64,000 nt of DNA from positions 2,418,001 to 2,482,000 of the forward strand of contig NC_014364.1 in assembly GCF_000143985.1 (NCBI RefSeq). The letters run 5' to 3'. Origin of the DNA: Sediminispirochaeta smaragdinae DSM 11293 (GTDB lineage Bacteria > Spirochaetota > Spirochaetia > DSM-16054 > Sediminispirochaetaceae). The position numbers were made by a program, and so were the translations under genes. The notes under the pieces are model-generated. The model was not told the origin of the DNA and ran no database searches. It was given only the letters and a program-made list of their open reading frames with translations. Below, piece after piece: positions 34,646 through 42,976 of this stretch. How positions within the stretch are numbered: the stretch's first letter is position 1; each line of letters opens with the position of its first letter.

Positions 34646-35737
34646 CTATTTACCCATATCTTCGCCGTCGTAGAGGGTAAAAAGCTGATCTTCGGAAACA
34701 TTGGTATTATTCTTTCCGCTACCCATAAAGACCGCAATAAAGCGGAGCCCGGGGACATTCTGGCAGATAATCTGTATGATTACGGTAATGGGAACCGCAA
34801 GAAACATGCCGACTACCCCCCAGATCCATCCCCAGAGAGCCAAGCTAAAAAGGATGACGAAGGGACTCAAATTGAGTCGATGCCCCTGGAGCTTTGGATC
34901 CAGGAACTGGCCGATGATCGCTTGTATACCAATCATAGAGAGAGCAACGGCAAAAATCTTACCAGGTGAGGGGTAAAACTGAATGATTCCCATGAGGATC
35001 GTAATGATCATATGGAACGAGCTTCCGATGGAAGGGATAAAGTTCAGCAAGAACGCCAAGGTTCCCCATACCACTGCAAAGTCGAGGCCGATAATCTTTA
35101 AGGCAAACCAGACCGCTATGCCAGTTGCCAGGGAAAGAAAAAACTTTAAAGAAAGGTAGCGGGCCACCTGTTGATTAATATGCTCAATCATATTTCCGAC
35201 CTTTTTTCCAGTCTTCTCTTCAAAGGCCATCTGCAATTTTTTCTTAAAATAGGGCTTCTCGAGAAGAAGAAAGATCAGAAAAATCATAACGATGAGGAAT
35301 CTACTGATAAAGTTCATCAAATTTCCCGAAACCTTTACCAAAGATCCTCGTAAGGCACTGTTCCAGTTGATCTGCCCCAATAATTCCTCATAGGAAAGAC
35401 CAAAACGGTTCTCGACATTACGGAACAGCTCACGTATGATAATACGAAAACGTTCGGCATACTTGGGGAATTCGGCAATAAAGCTGTTTACACTTGTCTG
35501 AATGAAAAGGAAGATGAGAAACATCACTCCCAAAAGAAAGAGAACAACGATAGAAATGGCAATAAACCTTGGGACATGCATCCTGTTGAGAAAATTGATG
35601 AAAGGGGCGATGATAAACGACAAAAAGACAGAAATGATCAAGGGTAACAGAACATTTCCGGCAGCCTTTAACAAGGCTCCAACCATAATAACGACAATGA
35701 TGAAAAGGAGTCCAACAATAGCATTCTGTGTTTTCAT
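34646..35737 (-). CDS. AI-2E family transporter-like membrane protein
   Basis: 363-aa membrane protein of the AI-2E exporter (UPF0118/PerM) family. A paired N-terminal helix block (residues about 7-85), a soluble middle segment (about 85-150) and further helices from about 150 to 340 follow the family plan. Typical segments are PLIISVFLSFIIAPFINFLNR and VWGTLAFLLNFIPSIGSSF, with FLDPKLQGHRLNLSPFVILFSLALWGWIWGVVGMFLAVP towards the C-terminus. The transported substrate is unknown; members include AI-2 exporters and Na+/H+ antiporters. A 54-bp gap separates it from mutY-like downstream. Confidence 0.9.
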   Translation of the reverse strand: MKTQNAIVGLLFIIVVIMVGALLKAAGNVLLPLIISVFLSFIIAPFINFLNRMHVPRFIAISIVVLFLLGVMFLIFLFIQTSVNSFIAEFPKYAERFRIIIRELFRNVENRFGLSYEELLGQINWNSALRGSLVKVSGNLMNFISRFLIVMIFLIFLLLEKPYFKKKLQMAFEEKTGKKVGNMIEHINQQVARYLSLKFFLSLATGIAVWFALKIIGLDFAVVWGTLAFLLNFIPSIGSSFHMIITILMGIIQFYPSPGKIFAVALSMIGIQAIIGQFLDPKLQGHRLNLSPFVILFSLALWGWIWGVVGMFLAVPITVIIQIICQNVPGLRFIAVFMGSGKNNTNVSEDQLFTLYDGEDMGK

Positions 35738-35772
35738 GCTATGGGAACTATAGCACCGAGACGGACTTTGTC

Positions 35773-36297
35773 CTACCCGTCTTCCTCGGTCTGGGAAATT
35801 TTCTCATCTTCCTCTGAAACTTCTTCTTCTTCCTCTTCTTCTTGTACCCCGGTTTTTACCGCTGTAATCTCGGAGACAGAAAAGATCCGATCTATGGTCA
35901 GGATGATAATGAACTCATCGTCACGCTTTCCTATCCCTTCGATGAATTCGGTGTTGAGGGTTGTCCCAATACGGGGGGCAGGTTCTATTTGGGAGAGGTC
36001 GAGTTCAATTACCTCCCTGACGGAATCTGCCAGAGCCCCGACAACCACAAGATCACCGTTCACCTCAACCTCGAGAACAATGATACAGGTATTAACGGTA
36101 TTGACGATGGCATCCATCCCGAACTTCATGGCGAGGTCGACAACGGGCACCACCCCACCGCGAAGATTGATAACCCCACGCATGAAGGGTGGCATTCGGG
36201 GAACCTTGGTGATATCGATAACTTCCAAAACTTCCCTCACTTTGGAAACCTCAACACCATATACTTCTTCGGATAGCATAAAGGTAAGAAATTGCAT
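35773..36297 (-). CDS. cheW: CheW chemotaxis coupling protein with acidic tail
   Basis: 174-aa CheW that links chemoreceptors to CheA. The core reads FLTFMLSEEVYGVEVSKVREVLEV, RGVINLRGGVVPVVDLAMKFGM and VGALADSVREVIEL. The C-terminus carries an unusual, highly acidic tail of about 27 residues with a run of seven Glu (EEEEEEEV), encoded by a GAA/GAG-rich stretch. GGGGGA lies about 7 nt before the ATG. No cheA is adjacent, so this is an orphan CheW, as is the chemoreceptor at 3889. Confidence 0.94.
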   Translation of the reverse strand: MQFLTFMLSEEVYGVEVSKVREVLEVIDITKVPRMPPFMRGVINLRGGVVPVVDLAMKFGMDAIVNTVNTCIIVLEVEVNGDLVVVGALADSVREVIELDLSQIEPAPRIGTTLNTEFIEGIGKRDDEFIIILTIDRIFSVSEITAVKTGVQEEEEEEEVSEEDEKISQTEEDG

Positions 36298-36384
36298 ATA
36301 CGTTCCCCCGTTTCCTTTCTGTACCTTATACTATCGTGTAAATTCCCCCACCGATGCAAGAGCCCCAAAAATATTCCATGGGAA

Positions 36385-37380
36385 TTATCGCTTCTTCCGA
36401 CCGAAAAATCTATTAAGTATTCCCCCCTTTTCCTTTTGAAGAATCGAAAAGGCCTCACCACTCCGTCCGGCAATACTTCCCATGGAAAGGAGCCGGGCCG
36501 AACGATCGGAAACCAGCCGGGAGCTGTTTCGTCGGGTTAGGTAATCAATTCGTCGTTCCAGTAAAATGCGGATGTTTGCGGCAGTTGCCTCGGGGCTTTC
36601 GTGGGCGCCTCCCGGTCCTTCCGGAATAATGCCGGAGATCACACCAAGATCCAAAAGATCGGAAGCAGTCATTTTCATTAGTTCTGCAGCCAGCTTCGCT
36701 TTTGAAGCGTCCCGAAGAAGAATAGAAGCACACCCCTCAGGGGTAATGACGGAATAGACCGCATTTTCCAGCATGTAGACCTCATCCCCTACTCCGATCC
36801 CCAAAGCCCCTCCACTGCCTCCTTCCCCTATGATAATACAGATGATCGGAACGCTGACACGACTAAGCTCCTTCAGATTACGGGCTATGGCCTCCCCTAT
36901 TCCCCGCTCCTCGGAAGAAAGCCCGGGATAGGCTCCCGGCGTATCAATAAAGGTGATGACAGGTCTGCCGAATTTCTCAGCCTCCTTGATCAAACGAAGT
37001 GCCTTTCGATAGCCTTCCGGATTGGCCATACCGTAATTACGGTAAAGATTTTCCTTAAGATTTCTCCCTTTCTGGTGTCCGACAACAGTAACGGCCCTCC
37101 CGCTGAAAAAGCCAATTCCACCGATCATAGCAGGATCATCTCCCGACGAACGATCTCCCTTTAATTCAAGAAAATCGTCAAAGAGCATCTCTATGTAGTC
37201 GAGGCTGGTCGGGCGGGAGGAATTTCGTGCAAGCTCCACCCGTTCCCAGGCATTTCCCTGCCTGCCGTTTCCAAGATACTTGGTTTCGATTCGGGAAAGT
37301 TCTTCAAACACGCCCATATGCTCTTCCGCGGCAAGGCGTTTGAGCTCCTTTAGTTTCTTTTCAAAGGCTTTGTTTTTCAT
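36385..37380 (-). CDS. accA: Acetyl-CoA carboxylase carboxyltransferase subunit alpha
   Basis: 331-aa alpha subunit of acetyl-CoA carboxyltransferase, which moves CO2 from biotin-BCCP to acetyl-CoA to make malonyl-CoA. Conserved blocks are RPTSLDYIEMLFDDFLELKGDR, GHQKGRNLKENLYRNYGMANPEGYRKALRLI, FIDTPGAYPG and GEGGSGGALGIGVGDEVYMLENAVYSVITPEGCASILLRD. ATG 37380 has GAGAGG about 4 nt upstream; ATG 37392, overlapping the accD stop as ATGA, is the alternative. It is the last gene of the accBCDA operon. Confidence 0.95.
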   Translation of the reverse strand: MKNKAFEKKLKELKRLAAEEHMGVFEELSRIETKYLGNGRQGNAWERVELARNSSRPTSLDYIEMLFDDFLELKGDRSSGDDPAMIGGIGFFSGRAVTVVGHQKGRNLKENLYRNYGMANPEGYRKALRLIKEAEKFGRPVITFIDTPGAYPGLSSEERGIGEAIARNLKELSRVSVPIICIIIGEGGSGGALGIGVGDEVYMLENAVYSVITPEGCASILLRDASKAKLAAELMKMTASDLLDLGVISGIIPEGPGGAHESPEATAANIRILLERRIDYLTRRNSSRLVSDRSARLLSMGSIAGRSGEAFSILQKEKGGILNRFFGRKKR

Positions 37381-37388
37381 GAATCCTC

Positions 37389-38312
37389 TCATCCGCTCTG
37401 ACGGGACAAATCGTAGGGACGGTGAGCATCGATCAACAGAGTTATGGTCTTCCGTAGCTTGGAACGGGGACAAACTCGGTCGACAAACCCTTTCTGCTCC
37501 TGGAATTCGGCACGCTGAAACCCCTCCGGAAGTTTCTGGCGTATAGTCGATTCTATCACCCGTGGCCCAGCAAAGCCAATCAAGGCACCGGGCTCGGCAA
37601 GGATGACATTACCCAACATCGCAAAGCTGGCCGTGACTCCTCCTGTGGTCGGATGGGTAAGGACAATGAAAAAAGGAAGCCCCTTTTCTTCAAGAAGGGC
37701 AGCAGCATGACTGGTTCTTGCCATTTGCATCAGAGAGATGATCCCCTCTTGCATTCTTGCTCCCCCGGAAGCGGTAAAAAGTAAAAGAGGAATTTGTCGC
37801 TGAACCGCAACAGAGCATAACCGCACTATTTTTTCTCCGACAACGGCGCCCATACTTCCCCCCATAAAGGAAAAGCTCATAACGCCAAGGGCAAGTTCCC
37901 TGGAGTTGACGGAACAAACGCCGGTGACGATGGCCTCGTTCATCTTTGCTTTTTGCCTCGAAGCCGTTAGTTTTTCTGCATATCCCGGAAAAGCAAGAGG
38001 ATCGGCTGTTTCCAGAACATCATCACTCTCTCTAAAGGAATCGGGATCGGCAAGCATTTCGATTCTCTCCCACGCCGTGACTGAAAAATGGTGGCCGCAG
38101 CCGGGACAGACAAAGAGGTTCTTTTTCAAATCCGCCAATTCGATGTGAAGATGGCAGCTGGGACAGGAGTGCTGATTCTCTACAAAGCTGCGTTCATCTC
38201 GAACGGCACCGCTTTTTTCGCCTCCGCTGGGCTTCTGCTCGACCCTGTTTTTGCGCTTATCGCTTCCTTTTCCGGGCGAAAACAGCCCCTTAAACGCGTC
38301 AAGGAATTTCAT
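37389..38312 (-). CDS. accD: Acetyl-CoA carboxylase carboxyltransferase subunit beta
   Basis: 307-aa beta subunit partner of AccA. It has a Cys4 zinc ribbon, SCPSCHLHIELADLKKNLFVCPGCGHHF (CxxC...CxxC, about residues 51-78). Also present are SFSFMGGSMGAVVGEKIVRL and FTASGGARMQEGIISLMQMARTS (oxyanion-hole glycines), and THPTTGGVTASFAMLGN. ATG 38312 shares one base with the accC stop and follows AAGGAGG by 4 nt. GTG 38315 just upstream is less well placed. The N-terminal 45 residues are rich in Lys/Gly/Ser and may be a flexible tail. Confidence 0.95.
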   Translation of the reverse strand: MKFLDAFKGLFSPGKGSDKRKNRVEQKPSGGEKSGAVRDERSFVENQHSCPSCHLHIELADLKKNLFVCPGCGHHFSVTAWERIEMLADPDSFRESDDVLETADPLAFPGYAEKLTASRQKAKMNEAIVTGVCSVNSRELALGVMSFSFMGGSMGAVVGEKIVRLCSVAVQRQIPLLLFTASGGARMQEGIISLMQMARTSHAAALLEEKGLPFFIVLTHPTTGGVTASFAMLGNVILAEPGALIGFAGPRVIESTIRQKLPEGFQRAEFQEQKGFVDRVCPRSKLRKTITLLIDAHRPYDLSRQSG

Positions 38313-39631
38313 CACACCTCCTTAAGAATGGTCTCCAGGGCCGAAGTCCCGAAACGACCACTTTGGAAGATCGGACTGGATACGATTCGCTTCTGGGTTG
38401 CAAGGTTCACGGAAAGACCATCGATTACAAACTCGTCCAAAGCCCGAAGCATACGGTTGATCGCCTCTCGGCGAGTGGAGCCGTGGACAATCAACTTAGC
38501 AACCATTGCATCGTAATAGGGAGGAACCTTGTAGCCGGGATAAAGAAAGCTGTCGACCCGAACGGAAACTCCACCGGGAGGAAGATAATAGGAAACGGTT
38601 CCCGGAGCCAGTGCATTGATTCGGCATTCGATCGAAGAGCCTTTGATAGTAATATCCCTTTGGTTGAACCCCAACTCTTCCCCCACAGCGCCACGGATCT
38701 GTGCCTTTATAATATCCACACCACTCACCATTTCACTAACTGGATGTTCCACCTGTACCCTGGCGTTCACCTCCATGAAGTAATAGTTTTCACCATCGAA
38801 AAGGAATTCAATGGTACCGGCTCCCCTGTAGGAGAGCTTTTCAAAGAGACGAACCGAGTTGCTACACATATCTTCTCGTATTGCGGGCGATATACCGGGC
38901 GAGGGGCTCTCCTCAACCAGTTTTTGATGCCTGAGCTGCATCGAACAATCTCGCTCGCCGAGATGAACAACGTTCCCTTTTCCGTCGCCGAGAAGCTGAA
39001 CCTCGACATGACGAGGATTTTCCAGATATTTCTCAAGATAGAGGGTACCGTCGGAAAAGGCTGTTTCCGCTTCATGGCCGGCAATCTTCATGGCGGAAGC
39101 AAGCTGCGATTCATCACGAACGATGCGCATTCCCTTTCCGCCCCCTCCGCTGGCAGCCTTTACGATAACCGGAAAACCCACCTTTCGGGCAAAGGAAAGG
39201 GCTGCCTCTGCATCCTCAACGGCACCTTCGCTGCCGGGAATTACGGGAAGGCCTGCTTCCTGAGCGGTACGCTTCGCGGCGACCTTATCACCGAGAAAGG
39301 CAATCGTTTCGGGCCGCGGTCCGATAAATATGAGCCCCGCCTTTTCTACGTCGGCCGCAAAATCAGCATTTTCACTGAGAAATCCGACACCGGGATGTAC
39401 GGCATCACAACCACTGGCTACCGCCGCGGCTATCAGGTTCCTTTTGTTGAGATAACTACTTTTCGAATCGGCTTGTCCTATACAAACAGCCCTGTCCGCC
39501 ATTCGTACATGAAGAGAATCCTTATCGGCCTCAGAATAGACGGCAACGGCCTCTATACCGAGCTCTCTGCAACTTCGAATAACCCGAACGGCTATTTCGC
39601 CCCGATTTGCAATGAGTAAACGATGTATCAT
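38312..39631 (-). CDS. accC: Biotin carboxylase
   Basis: ATP-grasp biotin carboxylase of acetyl-CoA carboxylase, 439 aa. Family blocks in order are IHRLLIANRGEIAVRVIRSCRELGI, GFLSENADFAADV, IVKAASGGGGKGMRIV (glycine-rich ATP lid), ERDCSMQLRHQKLVEESPSPG, and EVNARVQVEHPVSEMVSGVDIIKAQI. The C-terminal domain ends KEV. It lies 17 nt downstream of accB, and its stop overlaps accD. At 439 aa it is slightly shorter than E. coli AccC (449). Confidence 0.96.
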   Translation of the reverse strand: MIHRLLIANRGEIAVRVIRSCRELGIEAVAVYSEADKDSLHVRMADRAVCIGQADSKSSYLNKRNLIAAAVASGCDAVHPGVGFLSENADFAADVEKAGLIFIGPRPETIAFLGDKVAAKRTAQEAGLPVIPGSEGAVEDAEAALSFARKVGFPVIVKAASGGGGKGMRIVRDESQLASAMKIAGHEAETAFSDGTLYLEKYLENPRHVEVQLLGDGKGNVVHLGERDCSMQLRHQKLVEESPSPGISPAIREDMCSNSVRLFEKLSYRGAGTIEFLFDGENYYFMEVNARVQVEHPVSEMVSGVDIIKAQIRGAVGEELGFNQRDITIKGSSIECRINALAPGTVSYYLPPGGVSVRVDSFLYPGYKVPPYYDAMVAKLIVHGSTRREAINRMLRALDEFVIDGLSVNLATQKRIVSSPIFQSGRFGTSALETILKEV

Positions 39632-39648
39632 CGGCTTCCTCCGTCCCT

Positions 39649-40086
39649 TTAGATTCGTTCGACGGAAAAAAGCGGCGTTCCATATTCCACCATCTGCCCG
39701 TTTTCCACAAGAATAGAAAGGATCTTGCAGTCATATTCAGCCTCCAGCTCGTTCATGGCCTTCATAGCCTCGATGATGCAGAGGGTTTGTCCGGACTTTA
39801 CAGTATTTCCCTCTTCGATGTAGGCCGGAGAATCGGGGCTTGGAGAACGATAGAAAGTGCCGACAATGGGAGAGGCTATATATTCCCCCTCCTGAGCTTC
39901 AGCCTCGTTTTCTTCCGTCAAATTGTGTTGCGACTGACCGGAAGTAACAGGGGCCCCATCTATGCGTTGGGCAAAAGCCTCTTTTTTACGAAGCGACAGT
40001 TGCGTATCGCCTGTTTTTAATTCCAACTCAACAAGTGAGGTTTTTTCAAGGTGATCTATTAACATGGTAATCTCTTTGATATCCAT
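39649..40086 (-). CDS. accB: Biotin carboxyl carrier protein (BCCP)
   Basis: 145-aa biotinyl carrier. The C-terminal lipoyl/biotinyl domain (about residues 67-145) has [12 protein letters not shown]; the Lys of AMKAM is the biotinylation site, with Ala where Leu or Met is usual. The N-terminal [25 protein letters not shown] is typical of AccB, and a Gln/Glu-rich linker joins the domains. GGAGGTAAAG lies before the ATG. It is the first gene of accBCDA, facing fabH across a 183-bp region. Confidence 0.95.
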   Translation of the reverse strand: MDIKEITMLIDHLEKTSLVELELKTGDTQLSLRKKEAFAQRIDGAPVTSGQSQHNLTEENEAEAQEGEYIASPIVGTFYRSPSPDSPAYIEEGNTVKSGQTLCIIEAMKAMNELEAEYDCKILSILVENGQMVEYGTPLFSVERI

Positions 40087-40213
40087 TTTGCTTTACCTCC
40101 GTAAATCGATCGGACGCTACCACAGATTGTTTCGGCCGTCAACCGATATTATCAACTATTTACTTTTTTGACCAGATGTGTATAACTATAAGATTTTATT
40201 CAGATGTTGTATA

Positions 40214-40242
40214 TTGACAAAAGGGATAAAGATTCGAATCTT
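40214..40242 (+). promoter_or_regulatory. Candidate fab promoter with overlapping palindromic operator
   Basis: TTGACA (40214-40219) is a consensus -35 box. At 17 nt spacing the -10 position (40237-40242, AATCTT) falls inside AAGATTCGAATCTT (40229-40242), a perfect 14-bp palindrome. It lies 28 nt before the fabH ATG, with GGAGG between. The -10 match is weak, so a regulated promoter is plausible. The rest of 40087-40269 is AT-rich and presumably holds the accB promoter too. Confidence 0.4.
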
Positions 40243-40269
40243 CATCCAGTATTACTCGAAGGAGGATTC

Positions 40270-41259
40270 ATGCGAGTAAAGATAGCTTCGGTAGGTGCAT
40301 ATGTACCGGAAAAAAGAATAAGCAACGAAGAACTTGCGAAAAGCGTCGAAACGTCCGATGAATGGATTCGTTCCCACACTGGAATAGGGAGCAGACACAT
40401 CTGTGCAAAGGATGAAGCGACCTCAGATCTCGCGGTTAAGGCTGCAGAACAAGCCATCGCCTCTGCCGGTATAGACAAACAAGAGATAGAGACCATCATT
40501 GTTGCGTCCGCAAGCGGTGATTTTGTAGGCTTTCCCTCCACCAGCTGCATTGTTCAGGAAAGGCTTGGTATCACTTCCTGCGGAGCCTTCGACGTTGCTG
40601 CAGGCTGTACTGGCTTCGTCTATGCCCTTGAAATTGGCAAGTCGATGGTCGCATCCGGCAGCTCATCAACCATTCTTGTTATCGGTGTCGATACCTTATC
40701 CAAGATAACAAACTGGGAAGACCGAAATACCTGCGTGCTTTTCGGCGACGGAGCGGGTGCTGCCATATTGATGCCGGCAAGCGATGGGGAAAAAAGCGGT
40801 ATCATCGATTCGATTCTCGGAAGCGACGGGTCGGGGGCCGAATATCTGATGAGAAAAGCGGGAGGATCGCGCTACCCCATTGACGACCCCAAAACGGTGG
40901 AGAAGAAGGATCTGTGCATCGCTATGGATGGCCGAAAAGTGTACAACTTTGCGGTACGGGTCAACACCGAGCTGATAACTTCGATTCTCGAACGAAATAA
41001 GCTTAGCTTTGAAAATGTCGACTGGGTGATTCCTCATCAGGCAAACATCAGGATCATTCAGGCTGCAGCAGGTCGTCTTGGAATCGGTTTGGAGAAATTC
41101 TTCATCAATATCGAAGAGTATGCAAATACATCCGCAGCATCCATACCGATAGCCCTCAATCAGCTTGCCGGGAGCGGAAAACTGAAACGAGGCGACCTTT
41201 TGCTCTTTGTCGGCTTTGGTGCCGGTCTAACCTACGGCGCGAACCTGCTTCGCTGGTAA
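40270..41259 (+). CDS. fabH: 3-oxoacyl-ACP synthase III
   Basis: 329-aa FabH, which condenses acetyl-CoA with malonyl-ACP to start fatty acid synthesis. The active-site Cys is in FDVAAGCTGFVYAL, the His in VIPHQANIRII and the Asn in EYANTSAASIPIAL, completing the Cys-His-Asn triad. The start at 40270 has GGAGG 4 nt upstream and gives MRVKIASVGAYVPEKRISN, the usual N-terminus. It is first in the rightward fab operon; fabD follows 6 nt after its stop. Confidence 0.96.
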   Translation: MRVKIASVGAYVPEKRISNEELAKSVETSDEWIRSHTGIGSRHICAKDEATSDLAVKAAEQAIASAGIDKQEIETIIVASASGDFVGFPSTSCIVQERLGITSCGAFDVAAGCTGFVYALEIGKSMVASGSSSTILVIGVDTLSKITNWEDRNTCVLFGDGAGAAILMPASDGEKSGIIDSILGSDGSGAEYLMRKAGGSRYPIDDPKTVEKKDLCIAMDGRKVYNFAVRVNTELITSILERNKLSFENVDWVIPHQANIRIIQAAAGRLGIGLEKFFINIEEYANTSAASIPIALNQLAGSGKLKRGDLLLFVGFGAGLTYGANLLRW

Positions 41260-41265
41260 AAGAAT

Positions 41266-42216
41266 ATGGCACAGCGTACAACAACAGGCACGCTCATCTT
41301 TCTCTACCCTGGCCAGGGGGCCCAGTACCCCGGTATGATACGGGATATCTTCGAAGCGAGCAGCGGTGTCAAAGAACTTTTCACCCTGGCATCGGACTGT
41401 ACCGGTATCGATATGAAGGCCCTTCTGTTCGAAGCAGATGAGACGGAGTTAAAGAAAACGGAACATACCCAGGCGGCAATAACCCTTGCTAATATCGCCG
41501 TTCGAAAATTCCTCTCGGAATCGGGAATCGAATCCTCTGCCGTTGCCGGTTTCAGCCTTGGCGAATATGCTGCCCTTGCCGATGCAGGGGTTCTGACCGA
41601 AGAAGCCGTTTTCAGGCTTGTGGTCGAACGGGGGCGCCTCATGGCCGAAGCAATTGAAGAGGGAGCCGAAGGCGCCATGGCCGCGGTGATCGGTATCGAT
41701 GCACAAACAGTCGACAAAATAATCGAAGGGATAGAGGGCGTTTACCCTGCAAACTACAATGCCCCCCTTCAGACCGTCATAAGCGGGACACACAAGGGGC
41801 TTGAGAGCGCAGCTACACGGCTAAAAGAGGCTGGAGCGCGAAGGGTCGTCCCTCTTAAGGTGGCAGGGCCTTTTCACACACCACTTCTGGAAGGTGCAAG
41901 CGCCCGCTTTGCAGAGCTTATCGAATACTACCAATTTTCATCACCAGTAAAGCCTCTATTCTCCAACGTAACGGGGACAGTGGTGGTTTCTTCAGAAAAA
42001 ATACGAGGTCTCTGCGCAAGACAGATCATTTCGCCGGTACGGTGGACGACGGTTGAATCTTCTATTTGTGAAATGAAGCCGACTCTTGCGATCGAATCTG
42101 GTCCCGGGAAGGTCCTTTCCGGACTCTGGAAGAGCAGCTCTGCTTCCGTGCCCTGCCTCTCCGTTGACAACAGAGAAGCTGCTCTTGCCGCCCGAACGTT
42201 TATTGAGAATAGCTAA
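41266..42216 (+). CDS. fabD: Malonyl-CoA:ACP transacylase
   Basis: 316-aa FabD, which moves malonyl from CoA to ACP. Typical segments are FLYPGQGAQYPGM, GFSLGEYAAL with the nucleophilic Ser (the usual GHSLGE has Phe here instead of His), and the substrate-binding Arg in VVERGRLM. The catalytic His is in VAGPFHTPLL. It has close spacing on both sides in the fab operon. Confidence 0.94.
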   Translation: MAQRTTTGTLIFLYPGQGAQYPGMIRDIFEASSGVKELFTLASDCTGIDMKALLFEADETELKKTEHTQAAITLANIAVRKFLSESGIESSAVAGFSLGEYAALADAGVLTEEAVFRLVVERGRLMAEAIEEGAEGAMAAVIGIDAQTVDKIIEGIEGVYPANYNAPLQTVISGTHKGLESAATRLKEAGARRVVPLKVAGPFHTPLLEGASARFAELIEYYQFSSPVKPLFSNVTGTVVVSSEKIRGLCARQIISPVRWTTVESSICEMKPTLAIESGPGKVLSGLWKSSSASVPCLSVDNREAALAARTFIENS

Positions 42217-42228
42217 GGAGAAAAGCAC

Positions 42229-42954
42229 ATGAACAAGAATCAGGGAATCCTGAAGGGAAAAACGGCCATTGTAACGGGTGCCAGTCGGGGAATCGGTGCT
42301 GCAATCGTCGAAAGCTTTCTCGCCGAAGGTGCCGTTGTCTACGGTTTCAGCCGCAGCAAGGCGGAGTTCCAAGGAGACTTTCACTGGATCGAAGTTGATG
42401 TCGGGGATGCGGAAAGTATCGAACAGGGTTTGGAAAAGGTCTTCGAAGCCGTGGGTACTCCAGACCTTCTTGTCAACAACGCAGGAATAACCAGAGACGG
42501 GCTTGTTTTCCGGATGAAAGAGAGCGATTGGGAAGATGTACTGAGGATCAACCTTACCAGCGCTTTTAGGATTTCCAAGGGAGTCGCTCTGCGCATGGCC
42601 AAGGCCCGTTCCGGGGCAATAGTCAACATATCAAGTGTGGTCGGTATTACCGGCAACGGTGGCCAGACAAACTATGCGGCAAGCAAGGCTGGCCTGATCG
42701 GTTTTTCCAAAAGCCTTGCACGGGAATTGGCTTCCCGAGGGGTACGGGTGAATGTAGTTGCCCCAGGTTTTGTCGATACATCGATGACTGAATCTTTAAA
42801 CGATAAGGTCAAAGAGGAGCTGGCGGGTAAAATCCCCCTTGGGCGAACCGCCAAGCCGGAGGAAGTTGCAGAAGCAGTACTCTTCCTTGCCTCGGATCAC
42901 TCCTCATATATCACGGGTCAGGTTCTTGCCGTCGACGGCGGAATGACCATGTAA
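42229..42954 (+). CDS. fabG: 3-oxoacyl-ACP reductase
   Basis: 241-aa short-chain dehydrogenase/reductase that reduces 3-oxoacyl-ACP with NADPH. The Rossmann motif is TGASRGIGAAIV, the NNAG motif VNNAGITRDG, the catalytic Ser is in NISSV and the Tyr-x3-Lys is YAASKAGLIGFSKSLA. The C-terminal YITGQVLAVDGGMTM is standard. It lies 12 nt after fabD. Confidence 0.95.
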   Translation: MNKNQGILKGKTAIVTGASRGIGAAIVESFLAEGAVVYGFSRSKAEFQGDFHWIEVDVGDAESIEQGLEKVFEAVGTPDLLVNNAGITRDGLVFRMKESDWEDVLRINLTSAFRISKGVALRMAKARSGAIVNISSVVGITGNGGQTNYAASKAGLIGFSKSLARELASRGVRVNVVAPGFVDTSMTESLNDKVKEELAGKIPLGRTAKPEEVAEAVLFLASDHSSYITGQVLAVDGGMTM

Positions 42955-42976
42955 ACATAGAAAAGGGAGCAAAAAT

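Noticed and set aside
35819-35846. GAA/GAG simple repeat
   Set aside because: It encodes the acidic tail of CheW; not a mobile or regulatory repeat.
38363-39619. Open frame of 418 codons on the plus strand opposite accC
   Set aside because: It lies wholly within accC, whose motifs are complete, and its translation shows no family pattern. Long antisense frames are common opposite GC-balanced genes.
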